64,000 bases of DNA from Miscanthus floridulus (taxonomy: Eukaryota > Streptophyta > Magnoliopsida > Poales > Poaceae). The notes under the pieces were generated by a model. The model worked only from the letters and a program-made list of their open reading frames with translations. It made no database searches and was not told the origin of the DNA. The position numbers and the translations under genes are program-made. Location: contig NC_089581.1 in assembly GCF_019320115.1 (NCBI RefSeq), positions 7,875,707 through 7,939,706 on the forward strand, given 5' to 3'. Below, piece after piece: positions 24,011 to 34,737 of the stretch; the first letter of the stretch is position 1, and the number at the start of each line of letters is the position of its first letter.

Positions 24011-24490
24011 TACGCCAACCCCCTTGGTCGTCGCTTCCTGCTGTGAGAAACCGAGCACCCAAACCCTAACTTACTATTTGTATTCGGATCTGATCTAATT
24101 AGTGTATATGCATGTATTATATGCGTTCCATATTCGATTGTTCTGCAAAATTATCGGGTGTACATGGTATGCCCATGCCCTTTACTGGGTCCGCCCCTGG
24201 TTGGATGGCTCGATTGGGGGCAACACCTCGTCCTTGTGAGCCTCATTCCGCAAGTGGATCAAGTTATTCAATACCTTTCATATCCTGTATAAGTAATACA
24301 TATTTTAGCGTCATGTGTTCTACTAGTATTGAGATACTGCTAACTAGTGAATTTCCATTATGTATTTGTGCACATTACTTTTGTGTTACATAACAACTTG
24401 TTTCTGTAGAGTGCTCAATGTCTTTCCCTTCTTCACTCTGTTGCAGAAATTGCCTCCACCTTTCAATCAACAGCTTGAACTTACAGCGAG

Positions 24491-25237
24491 ATGGAAAATG
24501 ATAGAAGCCAGCTTGGTCAGATTGACCCAAGAAGAGCCCGCTTTCCTTGTTGCATAGTATGGACTCCAATACCATTCATCACGTGGTTGGTGCCCTTTAT
24601 CGGTCACATTGGCATCTGCAGAGAAGACGGTGTGATTCTGGACTTCGCTGGTCCACATTTTGTATCAGTTGACAACTTTGCGTTTGGAGCTGTCGCACGC
24701 TACATTCAAGTAAACTGCGATGAGGTTTGTAATCTGCAGTTTATGCTCTTCTATATGACTTGTCACCTTAACATATGTGTGTAGAATTGAAGTTTTGTAT
24801 GCTCAAATCATGCTAGCGCTTACCACCAACCATTGATTGTCCTTTGGAACCTGCAGTGCTATAAGCTTATTGAACCTGAAGGAGATGCCACGTGGGACGG
24901 CGCACTGAAGAAAGGCACACAAGAGTTCCAAAACAGAAACTACAACCTGTTCACCTGCAACTGTCACTCCTTTGTCGCAAACAATCTGAACCGGCTGTTC
25001 TATTCTGGCCACGACAAATGGAACGTGGTCAGCTTGGCTGCTGTGATGTTCTTACGAGGCCGCTGGGTGAGCACGGCGTCAGTGATGAAGACCTTCTTGC
25101 CGTTTGCAGTTGTGCTTTCCATCGGTACCCTCCTTGGCGGCACGACCTTCCTGATCGGCCTCCTTGCTTTCGCCTCTGTGATGACTGTCTGGTTCCTTGT
25201 GGGCACCTACTGCATCAAAGGCCTCATAGAGTTGTGA
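24491..25237 (+). CDS. RTH: RTE1-homolog (DUF778), ethylene-receptor regulator
   Basis: Two coding exons, 24491-24724 and 24857-25237, join in frame to give 204 aa. A leader exon probably ends near 24008, with an intron to the acceptor before 24448. Family marks are [40 protein letters not shown], then FGAVARYIQ, the second-exon [20 protein letters not shown] block and two C-terminal hydrophobic segments (about residues 152-200). RTE1 in Arabidopsis is a Golgi/ER membrane protein that promotes the ETR1 ethylene receptor; RTH proteins are close relatives. The length is near that of the RTH group. I cannot tell RTE1 from RTH by eye, so RTH is a family-level symbol. No break was seen. Confidence 0.9.
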
Positions 25238-25559
25238 TTAGAGTATATTCGACTTGTTTTGGGGGTCCAAGGGTGGCACACTTTTAATTGTATTGTTAGT
25301 ACTCTGTACCTTCCTGTATAATTGATTCTTGATGGTATTCATCTATCAATATATCTGAAATTCTGAATGAATTGTGTGGCTTGAGGAACTGGCTGTTGAT
25401 GCCCTTCATTTGTACTGCTGAAGGATCATGCTACAACCAGAAGTCCATGTCCATGCTACATGATCCATATACTTAGGCCATGTTTGGAATGCATGGTTTA
25501 AATCAAGAAAAGCCTGCGTTCAGTACAGAACTAAGCAGCAAGTGTCCATATACTTATGG

Positions 25560-26090
25560 CGGTCTCCAGCAAGCAGCAAGGTGACATTGCACTGAAAGCG
25601 CATGTTGCAAGCGTATATTTCAAGTGTTCCAGATGTTACAGAGGTATGTTGCAAGTGTTTTATATCGATGTTGTAAAAGTAGATCAGGATGTTGCAATGA
25701 CTATATACGTATGTTTCAAATGTATGTTCTAAATGTTTCATATGTTCTAGACGTATATTGCAAGTGTTTTATCTGAATGTTGCATAAACATGCATGTTTC
25801 AAGTGTTTCATCTGAATGTTACATATATTTTTGCAATGCCTACACACGTGTTTTTAAGTTTTTTCTGGCGTTTTGCAAGCGTTTCAGTTGTTATCGGACG
25901 TATGCTGCAAGTGTTTCATCTGGATGTTGTAAAAGTAGATCTGGTGTTGCACATGTTGCAACGGGACCCACCTACCACAGCCGCCTGCTACAGTTGCTGG
26001 GTCGCCGCCGTGGGTCACCGTGCAGGCGCCTAAGGCCGACAGACGCATCCGCGGCGCGGCATCCATAGGCGGGGGCATGTGACTGGGACC
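25560..26090. repeat. Second TTGCAAGTGTTT-type degenerate array
   Basis: Many copies of ATGTTGCAAG, AAGTGTTTCATCTGAATG and GATGTTGTAAAAGTAGATC follow each other, then a GC-rich segment. The motif family is the one in the right arm of the element at 11601-12900. It looks like one arm of the same transposable-element family. Confidence 0.6.
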
Positions 26091-28486
26091 CACATGGGTT
26101 CCTACGTGCGGGCGCTATGGTCAACGAAACAGAGCGAGCGTGATGGTAGTGCGGTATGCAACGTGGGGTCAACACAGTAGGGCATGCGAAAACAGGCGGC
26201 GCGGCCTCCTCACGAAGGATCGGAGACATCCGATATTTTGGAGTGGCTTCAGATGTCTGGGCGCTAGTAACGCCCTTGCTAGCACTATCTAAAATAGGCC
26301 TCCTTAAATACACATGAGAGCATCGCTAGGAGGACTACCTAAAATAGGCCTCCTATCTTCATATTTAGGTTGCCACAATTTTTTTTCAAAAAAAAACTTG
26401 TTTTCTACTATTGTCAACAACATGACTATCCCTAAAATAGAGACTACTTTATTTTCTCACAAATTTCAGCGTGTTAACCCTCTATATGATCTTCATTTCG
26501 CCTCCACAAAAAATCAAATGCATAGTTTAAACGAACATAGACTTAACGTATTATTACAACACCATATAAGTTTAAATTTTAAATTTCATATCCAAAATTC
26601 AAACTGACCACATGGACATCAATAAGAAGAAATAAAACAACATGTGCAGGTCAAGTACAACACACCATGACGTGACCACAAATGCTCTATCCAATCCTCA
26701 CGAATGTCAATGAACAAAGGATTGAAGGGTTTTCAAAGGAAAAACAAAGGATTGGGCGATCCTAAGGAATAGGTACGGTAGGTGTCTTTGGTTCACAGGA
26801 ATGGCTCCTAAGAAATCCTGAGGAATACTGTTGGTACCCTATGATTTTACAGGATTTTCATGGAAAAAAAATCCGCTGGAACTTCTTGGTTTCACTAGGA
26901 ACGAGGCAAATGGTTGTGAAAAGATGAGATCAATGCTTTTATGGTGTGCTGGTCAGGCTCTAACAGCTGATGTTTTTCTCTATATAATAGAATAACACGT
27001 CAAATTGTTAATTAAACCAATCCTATGATTCCTATTCCTCTAAATTTTCTATGTCCATCCAAACACCTACTCATACAATTTTCCTACATTTTTCAATCCT
27101 TCGTTTTGCAGTTGCAATCCTAAAAAATTCCTACACTTTTTTCTATTCCTGTGTTTTCCATTCCTGTATTTCAAAGGAGGCCTTCTTAACCCTCATGTTC
27201 CACCTCCTGTGCAATCAAGCTCTAGATAAGGGCATCATGATCGGACTCATCCTCTTTCTTAAAGAATTGGTTTAAAATCTTATACTCCTCGTCAAACAAA
27301 ACCGTTATTAGTAGCTATGATTGGGGCTATAGTACAGACTATGCATAGGACTACACAAGTGAAAAGACAGGATGTATTTCGACGAAATGCCTTGGATGTG
27401 ATCAGCAAGAGAGCCATAATACATATGAAATTCACTCAATTTCATACAAATGATATCAAGGAGGGCATCAGGCAAGGCGACATACCTTGTTGGAGTAGGG
27501 GCATCGGTGGCGAGATGACGCCCGGGTAGGGAGGAAGGGGCAACGACTTGAAGTCACATGAGGCAGGGAAGAGGAGTGTTGGCATAGAGGCGACATCGGT
27601 CAAGGAGGGGGCGGCGCGGTCATGGAGAGGTCGACATAGAGGAGCCGCCAATGGCCGTCGATATACCAACGAGGGGGGTCTGGCCTGACATCTCTCAATA
27701 TGTCCTGCTTCCTCTCTCTAACCTACCCTTCTCTCACACGACAACCAACTCCTAATCTGCCACCTCTACCTGTCCCCCTCTCGCATTGTGCCAACTCTCA
27801 ATCTGCCGCCTCCTGGTTGGGGTGCGGCATGCACCACCGACTAGGCGCCCTTCCACGGCCTCGAGCGCTACTTCGACCAGGTGCTGGTCTGCTAGAGATG
27901 CCAGATGTCCTAGTTCTCCCACCGATTAGGCGCTAGAGATGGTACTGCCCTAGTTTTCGGGTCGAGGGTGTAAAATTGGTTAATTAAAACCAATGAGTCC
28001 ATATAAATTCAATCATAAATTTAAGCAAAAATGAGGTAGTAAAATGGGGGGAAAAGGATATTGACTTCATTTAGACCTGTGCCATCCTCCGTTGGGCCAT
28101 TGTCAATGGAGAAATTCTTTGTATTGTTTTCAAGATTGTTACATCACCTAAAACAAAATAAAATATGGATGAAAATAGTTTCATAGATATTTAATTTAAT
28201 GATTCATATAGAATTGCCGTACCGAGAGAGTTTTGTCGGGATAAAACTTACTCTTCTCTCTTTTAAAAAATGTCGCTGCGTCATAAAAAAAAAAACTTCA
28301 CCTAAACATGAGAAAAATAGGAGATAAATTGCGCATGACGCTCACTCGCTCGTTCTGATCGACCGACGACCAGGATGGGTTCGTCGTAGCCGTCCAACGG
28401 CGGACGCTGCGCCGCAACTTGGCTTATCAGTTATCTGCACCCCTGGCGCAGCGCAGCCACGCCGCGGCAACAGCAGCACCACCACC
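26091..28486. other. Intergenic spacer with MITE remnants
   Basis: This holds a 16-bp direct repeat (CTAAAATAGGCCTCCT at about 26290 and 26339), a MITE-like unit at 26781-27068 and a GC-rich stretch (27480-27950) with no recognisable coding content. The last 150 bases before 28487 form the OBGC2 promoter and leader. Confidence 0.45.
26781..27068. mobile_element. Probable MITE
   Basis: Imperfect inverted ends GGTGTCTTTGGTT and ATCCAAACACCTA enclose about 290 bp containing matching inverted inner blocks (AGGAATGGCT, CTATGATT, GGATTTTC). It has no coding capacity. The borders are approximate. Confidence 0.45.
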
Positions 28487-31400
28487 ATGGCGCTTCTCCT
28501 CCATCCCCGCCTCCCTTCCCACCCTCTCCGCGCGGCAGCCCACCACCACCACGCCATCTCGGACGCCTCTTGCCTCCTTATACTCCGCGGCCCCGGAAGG
28601 AAGCGCGCGCTGCTCGCGGTCACGTGCCGCGCCGCCAGGGTGAAGGAGCCCGCTCCGAGCGCAGGCGCCTCGCCGCAGGCGCTGGCGAAGGAGGCGCACA
28701 AGTACTTCGACCACGCCGTGGTCACCGTCCGCGCGGGCGACGGCGGGCACGGCGCCGTGCTCGCCATGCCGCCGGCGCCCTCCGCGGACGCCACCAAGCC
28801 CCGCGGCAGGTTCAACCGGGGTGAGAAGAAGGGCAAGAAGGTGTCGTACAAGCGGAACTACGACGGGTCCGTGGCGCTGCCGACGGGCGGGCACGGCGGC
28901 GACGTCGTGGTGTACGCCGACGAGGCCGAGGAGACGCTGCTGCGGTTCCACGAGAAGGCGCGGTACTGCGCCAAACGGGGAGGGAACGTGGGCGCCGCTG
29001 GCGGCACGCTCAGCTCGCAGATGCACAGCGGCTTCGCCGGGGAGACGCTCAGGATACCCGTGCCTGTAGGTTTGTGGACTCGGTGCTGTCGATTTCGAGC
29101 ATTTCTCCTGTGCGGGGACTGGCCATTGATGGATGCCTTCGCATCGAATTGCAGGAACTGTTGTGAAACGCAAGAAGGGAGCTGTTCTGGCGGATTTGGC
29201 TCATCCCGGTGATGAAGTGCTCGTTGCTAGAGGTGGACAGGGCGGGGTGAGTAGTTACTTATTGACTACTCTGCCACGCTGATGCAGGAGAAAATGTGGA
29301 TTCCAGTCCCAAACTCATACTATCCCTAATTTTATGAATTATTGAAAGACAAACTTATTCCTGTAACCCTTTTCGACATCCTAAATGCTGTGGAGTATAG
29401 TAACTTAGTAAGCATCCTTAACCCTTTCCGACATCCTAAATGCTGTGGAGTGTAGTAAGCATTTTATCATGTTAATTTTGCAATATTAGTGTAAGCACAA
29501 ACATCAGTGGTGTGAAGTGTGTGGAAAGATTCGCAGTTACCCTGTTTTCAACATTTTGAGATACAGCTGTACAGTTTTGACACATTTTTTAAGTATATAT
29601 ATGCATGTGCATCACTGCAGCCTAGTGTCATAGATCAATTAACTTGATTTTGATGTTGTGCTATAAATTTGAAGTATATATATGCATGTGCATCACTGCA
29701 GCCTAGTGTCAGATCAATTAACTTGATTTTGATGTTGTGCTATAAATGATTCAATGGGTGGCACACTTGTCTATGATCTTAGGTGTACTTGATTTCTGCT
29801 AAGGCAGCTACTTAAAGCAATAGAAATTATGCATATTCCTTTGTGTACTGAGTATGTCGTGTAAATGATCTAGAACCACTTAGCACCTCTTATACTTTAA
29901 AAAAAGAAAAGAAAAGAAAAGAAAATGCCCCCATTTTGTTCACTATGACTATTCGCTTTATTTGCTACAATAAGTATACTGGATTCATATTATAGTTTTG
30001 TATACTATATTTATTTAGTTATTTTGCAGATCAGCTTGATAGATGTGCCTGAGTACAGGAGGAGGAAAGCCATGGCTTTATCCCCAAACATCATGCGAGA
30101 CACTAGTGACAAAGTAAGTTGTGTCACTTATGTCTCTTGTTTGGATCTTTTAGATGAGGGAAGGATTCACTAGTGGAGAAAAGATGTCTGTACTTGTACA
30201 ATCAGCCCATCAGATAGGAAACCAGTCTAGTTGACAGCCTCTTTTCCATCCCTGGAACCTGGCCATGTTGAGCAGGGCAACCAAACAGCAATATGCTGCA
30301 TGCCTAGAGCCTGGCCAACGGCAGCCTGGATCCCAGATGCAATGCAGGCTAGCTAGAGAAGAGAACCAAACAGGCCCTTTGTAAATGTCCAGTTGCTTGC
30401 ATGTCTGATGTCATGTTAACTGATGCACAAATTGATGATTGATCACGAGAAGATGTATGATGCTCAAGCGCTAGTGTCAACAGTCAGCTATAAATTCCTT
30501 ACTGAACACTGAACTGCTTGTATTCATTTTTGTTAGCATTGTGTATTTTGATAGCTTACAAATTTCAAGGCAATTTTACTGGCTACTATTGTCAAGTCCA
30601 TAGTATGTTTCGTGATTCTGTTACCTCTCTTGTCTTCAGGTGTTAATTCATGGTCAGCCTGGTGAGGAAGTAAGCTTGGAGTTGATCTTAAGAGTAGTTG
30701 CTGATGTTGGTCTTGTGGTATGACGTTTTACTAATCCACACATCTCGAGTTTTAGGGAGAAAGAAATTGTTAGTTAAATGCTTCATGCTCATATATCATA
30801 ATACCAGAGTCATCCCTGTTTCCTTTTAGGATGCAGATGTTTGATTATCCAAAATTTGAGGCTTGCTTCAAATTTATTTCTTTGCCATATCACCATGTTG
30901 TTATAAGTTATCTTAATTGCATCTTCAGGGACTTCCAAATGCTGGAAAGTCAACACTTCTATCAGCTATAACACTTGCAAGACCAGACATTGCTGATTAT
31001 CCGTTCACTACATTAATGCCCAATCTTGGCCGGCTTGGTGGAGATCCTGCTTTAGGGGCCTTACAGTTTTCTTCAGAAGCAACATTGGCAGACTTGCCAG
31101 GTCTAATTGAGGGTGCTCATCTAGGAAAGGTAATGCTTTTACTTCTATATTATCTGCTTGTTCCTAATTACTTTTCTTTGGAACTATCATGCAGATTCCC
31201 CTCACTATTTCATTTGGACTTATCATGTGGTTTAATTAATTTTTCAGGGTCTTGGCCGCAATTTCTTAAGACATTTAAGGAGAACTAGAGTAATCGTCCA
31301 TGTTGTCGATGCTGCTGTGGATGACCCTGTCAATGATTATAAGATTGTCAGAGAAGTACTAATTTCTAATTGCTTTCATCACTCGCATCATCGCATGTGT

Positions 31401-32733
31401 TGTTTGGCTTTCATGTCTCAGTATTACAATGTTCATGATCTATCTGATCTGTGTTACCCTAGCATTAGCAGTGAGATTGTTTGATAAACACTTGTATATG
31501 TTGTCTGGAGCAGAATCATATTGCCAGTTTGAGTGTATGGTAAGCTTAAGGAGTCACAAGGTCAAGGGAAGTCAAGTGTTATGAGTGTAGCAATGTACTC
31601 CCTCCATTCCAAATTATAAGATGTTTTGGCTTTTCTAAATACATAGCTTATAGTAAAAGCAATGTATCTAGAAAAGCTAAAATGTCTTAAAATTTGGAAC
31701 AGAGGGAGTAACGATTTGCTCCCAGTGGTTAGAATAAAGGAAGATCAGACCAGTTCAGATTCTGAGGATACCAGGCCTCTGAACAGTTAGTAGGGGAAAA
31801 TAGGATCTTAGAATAAAAGTTGCTTTCTTAAAGGAGTTACGAGAAATATAGTATCTTAGAAGAGAACTTGCTTTTGTAAATGGTTGAAAAATTCATTTGG
31901 GTGTATCAGGTTTGTGATTGTGGTAGTCAAAACTGAATCATCATTTCTCTATAACTCTATATTTTGTTCTCAAGTCAAGGTGCAGTTTCGAACAGCGATT
32001 TGATTGTAGCTCTTTGCAGGAACTAAGGATGTATAACCCCCAATACCTGGAGCGACCTTATGTTGTGGTCCTGAACAAGATTGATCTTCCTAAGGTGCAC
32101 TTCAATTCCTTAATTTGAGTCAAATTGTTGTCTTCCTAATTTGGGTGACGCGATTTTCTCTTTGAAACAATCTCTTGAAAATTTGACTTCATATTGGTAC
32201 ATTCAGTGTTTTAACTATAGTAGCGTCGATTTTCCTCCCCTCCTTGTAGGCCCATGATAGGTTATCATCACTGGCCTTAGAGATATCTTCAATTGGATGT
32301 GAAGAAGGGCATGACCAAAGTGGCAGCAAAGATAACCTACATGGACACGTAAGCAATCATCAGGTCTTATCAGAGGCTAAAGTTGAAAGCGGTGAAAAGG
32401 AGCTTGGGGACTATCCAAGACCTCAAGCTGTTGTGGCTGCTAGTGTGTTGTATGTCTCATCACCTTACCAAACTAAACGCGTGTTTATAATTCTTTCAAT
32501 TTTAAGCAGTTCATATTAAAGTTCATAAATCTGCTAGAATTGGAACCATCATAGCCCTAGAAGCAATATGTCATTCTATTTTGATGTCTGCTTATTTCTT
32601 GTCCTGTTTTAGTGTCACTTCATTTTGTTTAACCCCGTTGCCTTGGTTCTGCAGGAGGCATATCGGGATTGACGAGATGCTGAAGGAGATAAGGGCAGCC
32701 CTGAGAAAATGCATTGATCACAAGTTAGCGTAA
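28487..32733 (+). CDS. OBGC2: Chloroplast Obg-type GTPase (OBGC2-like)
   Basis: Nine exons join in frame to a 499-aa protein: 28487-29069, 29155-29246, 30030-30113, 30640-30717, 30929-31129, 31248-31355, 32020-32094, 32250-32449 and 32655-32733. A Ser/Arg/Ala-rich transit-like N-terminus (about 1-45) is followed by the Obg fold ([52 protein letters not shown]). The G domain has G1 GLPNAGKST, switch [12 protein letters not shown]3 [16 protein letters not shown] and G4 NKID, with [12 protein letters not shown] at the C-terminus. Obg GTPases work in ribosome assembly; plant ObgC acts in plastids and thylakoid biogenesis. The length fits the shorter OBGC2 class, without the long C-terminal extension of OBGC1. 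All motifs look intact. Introns 2 and 6 carry repeats or a MITE. The OBGC2 name is by resemblance, not by search. Confidence 0.92.
29366..29462. repeat. Imperfect tandem duplication in OBGC2 intron 2
   Basis: A unit containing CGACATCCTAAATGCTGTGG occurs twice about 54 bp apart, with few differences. Confidence 0.75.
29591..29748. repeat. About 80-bp tandem duplication in OBGC2 intron 2
   Basis: The unit starting AAGTATATATATGCATGTGC and ending TTGTGCTATAAAT is present twice, back to back (29591-29671 and 29672-29748). The only clear difference is a TA deletion in the second copy. Confidence 0.88.
29899..29926. repeat. (GAAAA)n microsatellite
   Basis: Run of AAAAG units in intron 2 of the OBGC2 gene. 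Confidence 0.8.
31598..31708. mobile_element. Stowaway MITE in OBGC2 intron 6
   Basis: 111 bp with inverted ends CTCCCTCCATTCCAAATTAT and AAAATTTGGAACAGAGGGAG, flanked by TA on both sides. This is the Tc1/mariner-type Stowaway signature. Confidence 0.9.
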
Positions 32734-32770
32734 CATAGGTTTAATACCATAGTCCAGTAGCAGAAAGGGA

Positions 32771-33110
32771 ATGAACTGGATGCCCCTTGGCAGGGTCCAA
32801 CGTGTTCGAGTCGAGAAGCACCGGCCTGTGGCAGGTGAAGCCGAGGCTCTTCCCAGAAGTTCCTTAGGCCTTCTCGCCGCAGGCGATGTTCTGCTTCCAG
32901 GGGCAGCTCTTCTGGGCCGATTTCGCTCAGGGCCTCATGTACTGCGACATGCGCGCCGGGGACGCCTTCGAACTAATGGAGTCGCTGAAGAAGAGACGAA
33001 CCATTGGCTACATTGAGATGGTGAAGTTGACTCTGGACATGGATCGCTGCGCGTGGAAGGGGCACAGGATGGATTTCCCGTGTCCTTGGATGCTGGCGCT
33101 GGTGCGAGAG
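32771..33110 (+). pseudogene. DUF1618-like gene relic
   Basis: Downstream of the OBGC2 stop, frames with CFQGQLFWADFAQGLMYCDM, RAGDAFELMESLKKRRTIGY and KGHRMDFPCPWMLALV resemble the grass DUF1618 family (GxxYWVDLxxGxxxCD pattern). The likely frame changes at about 32990 (VAEEETNHWL versus MESLKKRRTIG), so a frameshift is present. Only a middle fragment remains. It may be carried in the OBGC2 3' UTR. Confidence 0.5.
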
Positions 33111-33558
33111 ATGTGTTGCCAGAGTCCCCTGTCTTGATGCCGGGCGCTGCCCTCCATCCGTTTCAATAATATAAGATGTTTGGATTCTTTCAGATAACAG
33201 GTTTCTTTTACTATTAATCTGGACATGGTGTATATCTAAGTACCTAGCAATATCTAGAAAAAAAAAACAAAATAAAAGGGAGTGCAAAATTACTACACTC
33301 CGTAAAGTGCTTTTGGTAGCTTCAGTTTTGAAAACAGGGTTCATCGTAGAACAGTTTTAGATCAGTACAATACCAGCGAGACAAATACCCTGAATTCAAG
33401 ACAGAGCAACCCCTGAATTAGGAGAATCAAAGAACCAAGGTAACAAGGCCCATTTGTACTACATACCCTGGAATTCATGGAGTAGGTCAAAATACGGGGG
33501 GAAAGCTCACATCAGGTTTAGGAATAATTTACATAGCCTGAAACACGTCACAAAAAGT
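33111..33558. other. Spacer between OBGC2 and the LINE
   Basis: AT-rich, no coding signal. I searched here on the minus strand for the missing PDCD5 exons and did not find them. Confidence 0.5.
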
Positions 33559-33589
33559 TGAATCAGAAGAGTAAGTTGTTTGAAATAGC
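33559..33589. repeat. 31-bp direct repeat, left copy
   Basis: Identical to 38463-38493 (starts TGAATCAGAAGAG, ends TTGAAATAGC). It probably represents the target duplication of the LINE-containing insertion. Confidence 0.88.
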
Positions 33590-33919
33590 TATGCGGGAGA
33601 CTGTCAAATCATGCAAAAATAAGCATAGTATTACACTTCCTTCCTCCACCTCAACCGTTTACACTTGGCAGATTTACAAACATATCCAGTAACAGGCATC
33701 TACTTCTGGAACAACAATAGCTATTCTAACCCTCTGGAGAAACCTAAATTATTCATTCAAGCAAAATATGTCATGATCAACTACAACCAAACATCAACAA
33801 ACAAATTGAACTTCAACATGATTAGTATTTTTCATTTTATTCGTATATTGATGTCACCGAGATACAATTACTTTAAATGTTTATATGAAGTATTTTGATC
33901 AGTGTATCCCTTCTAGTAT

Positions 33920-34300
33920 TTGTGCCGGTTGCTCAAGATTAGAGATATTTTCATCTTAGACCACATCGCTAGTCACACAAACATAAACAGCATAGACGCC
34001 CTGGAGGTCCCGGCGCGCCAGCACAGCCCACCACAGAGACGGAAGAGGCCCCTGGCCCCGGCGCGAAGGAGCATCCGCATAGCTGCCATGAATTGGCCAA
34101 GGGGTGACACTCAGGCAAAAGCCAGGCAAGTGCTGATGAAAAGACTGGGCATCCTCGACATGGAAGGTCTCAGCCAGGACGACGCGATGCTGCGCTACTT
34201 CAGCCTGTTCAAGGGACCACTTACCGACGACACCGTGAAGGCGATGACGGCTTTGTGTGGCCTCGACGCTGAGGCAACGCTGCCCGCTACGCACGCCTAG
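33920..34300 (+). pseudogene. LINE ORF1 C-terminal remnant
   Basis: The frame ends with SIRIAAMNWPRGDTQAKARQ, VLMKRLGILD. This is the RxIAA...A...VLMKxLG pattern that closes ORF1 of grass L1-type LINEs; a counterpart is at 61615-61700. The zinc-knuckle part and the N-terminus are missing, so the element is 5' truncated or rearranged. Confidence 0.6.
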
Positions 34301-34737
34301 ATACCTGCTGACGCACATGGGTACACCAATGTAGTAATGTTAGTGATCGTTTGCCGTTACGGAAGCCCTTGGAGCTCCACATCTTTTGTGATCGTCCAGT
34401 CATGGTGTTTGGGTTCGGCGACAGCCAGAGGCCTACAGTCGCCTACCCTCCACTCTGCAGGGACCCGTCAACTGGTAGTTAGCTGTAGAAAAAACCCAGT
34501 GAGCAAAAAACGTTTGCTTTGTAACACTGCACCGATAGCCAGTGGCTTTCAGTTACATCGGCCACTCCAAGTCCAGGCTTTCATGACCTCTGTGTGCTTA
34601 TCTCGGTGCATATGCTTCTGTGTGCTTAACTCTAGCTCTGTGTTTGTCACCTCTACCAAACCAACAGACGACTGCCTACTTGTCTCCCTCCGTAGAATTT
34701 TTTTAAATAGGGGCCCATTGGTTGACATATGGCACAG

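Noticed and set aside
26285..26356. Short direct repeat CTAAAATAGGCCTCCT as transposon borders
   Set aside because: Only 16 bp, about 50 bp apart, with nothing inserted between; likely a small local duplication.
28427..29173. 248-aa minus-strand ORF
   Set aside because: Antisense shadow of the GC-rich first exon of OBGC2.
30136..30380. Possible MITE in OBGC2 intron 3 (GTTTGGATC ... AACCAAACAGGCCC)
   Set aside because: The right end looks MITE-like, but the left end does not match and no duplication was found.
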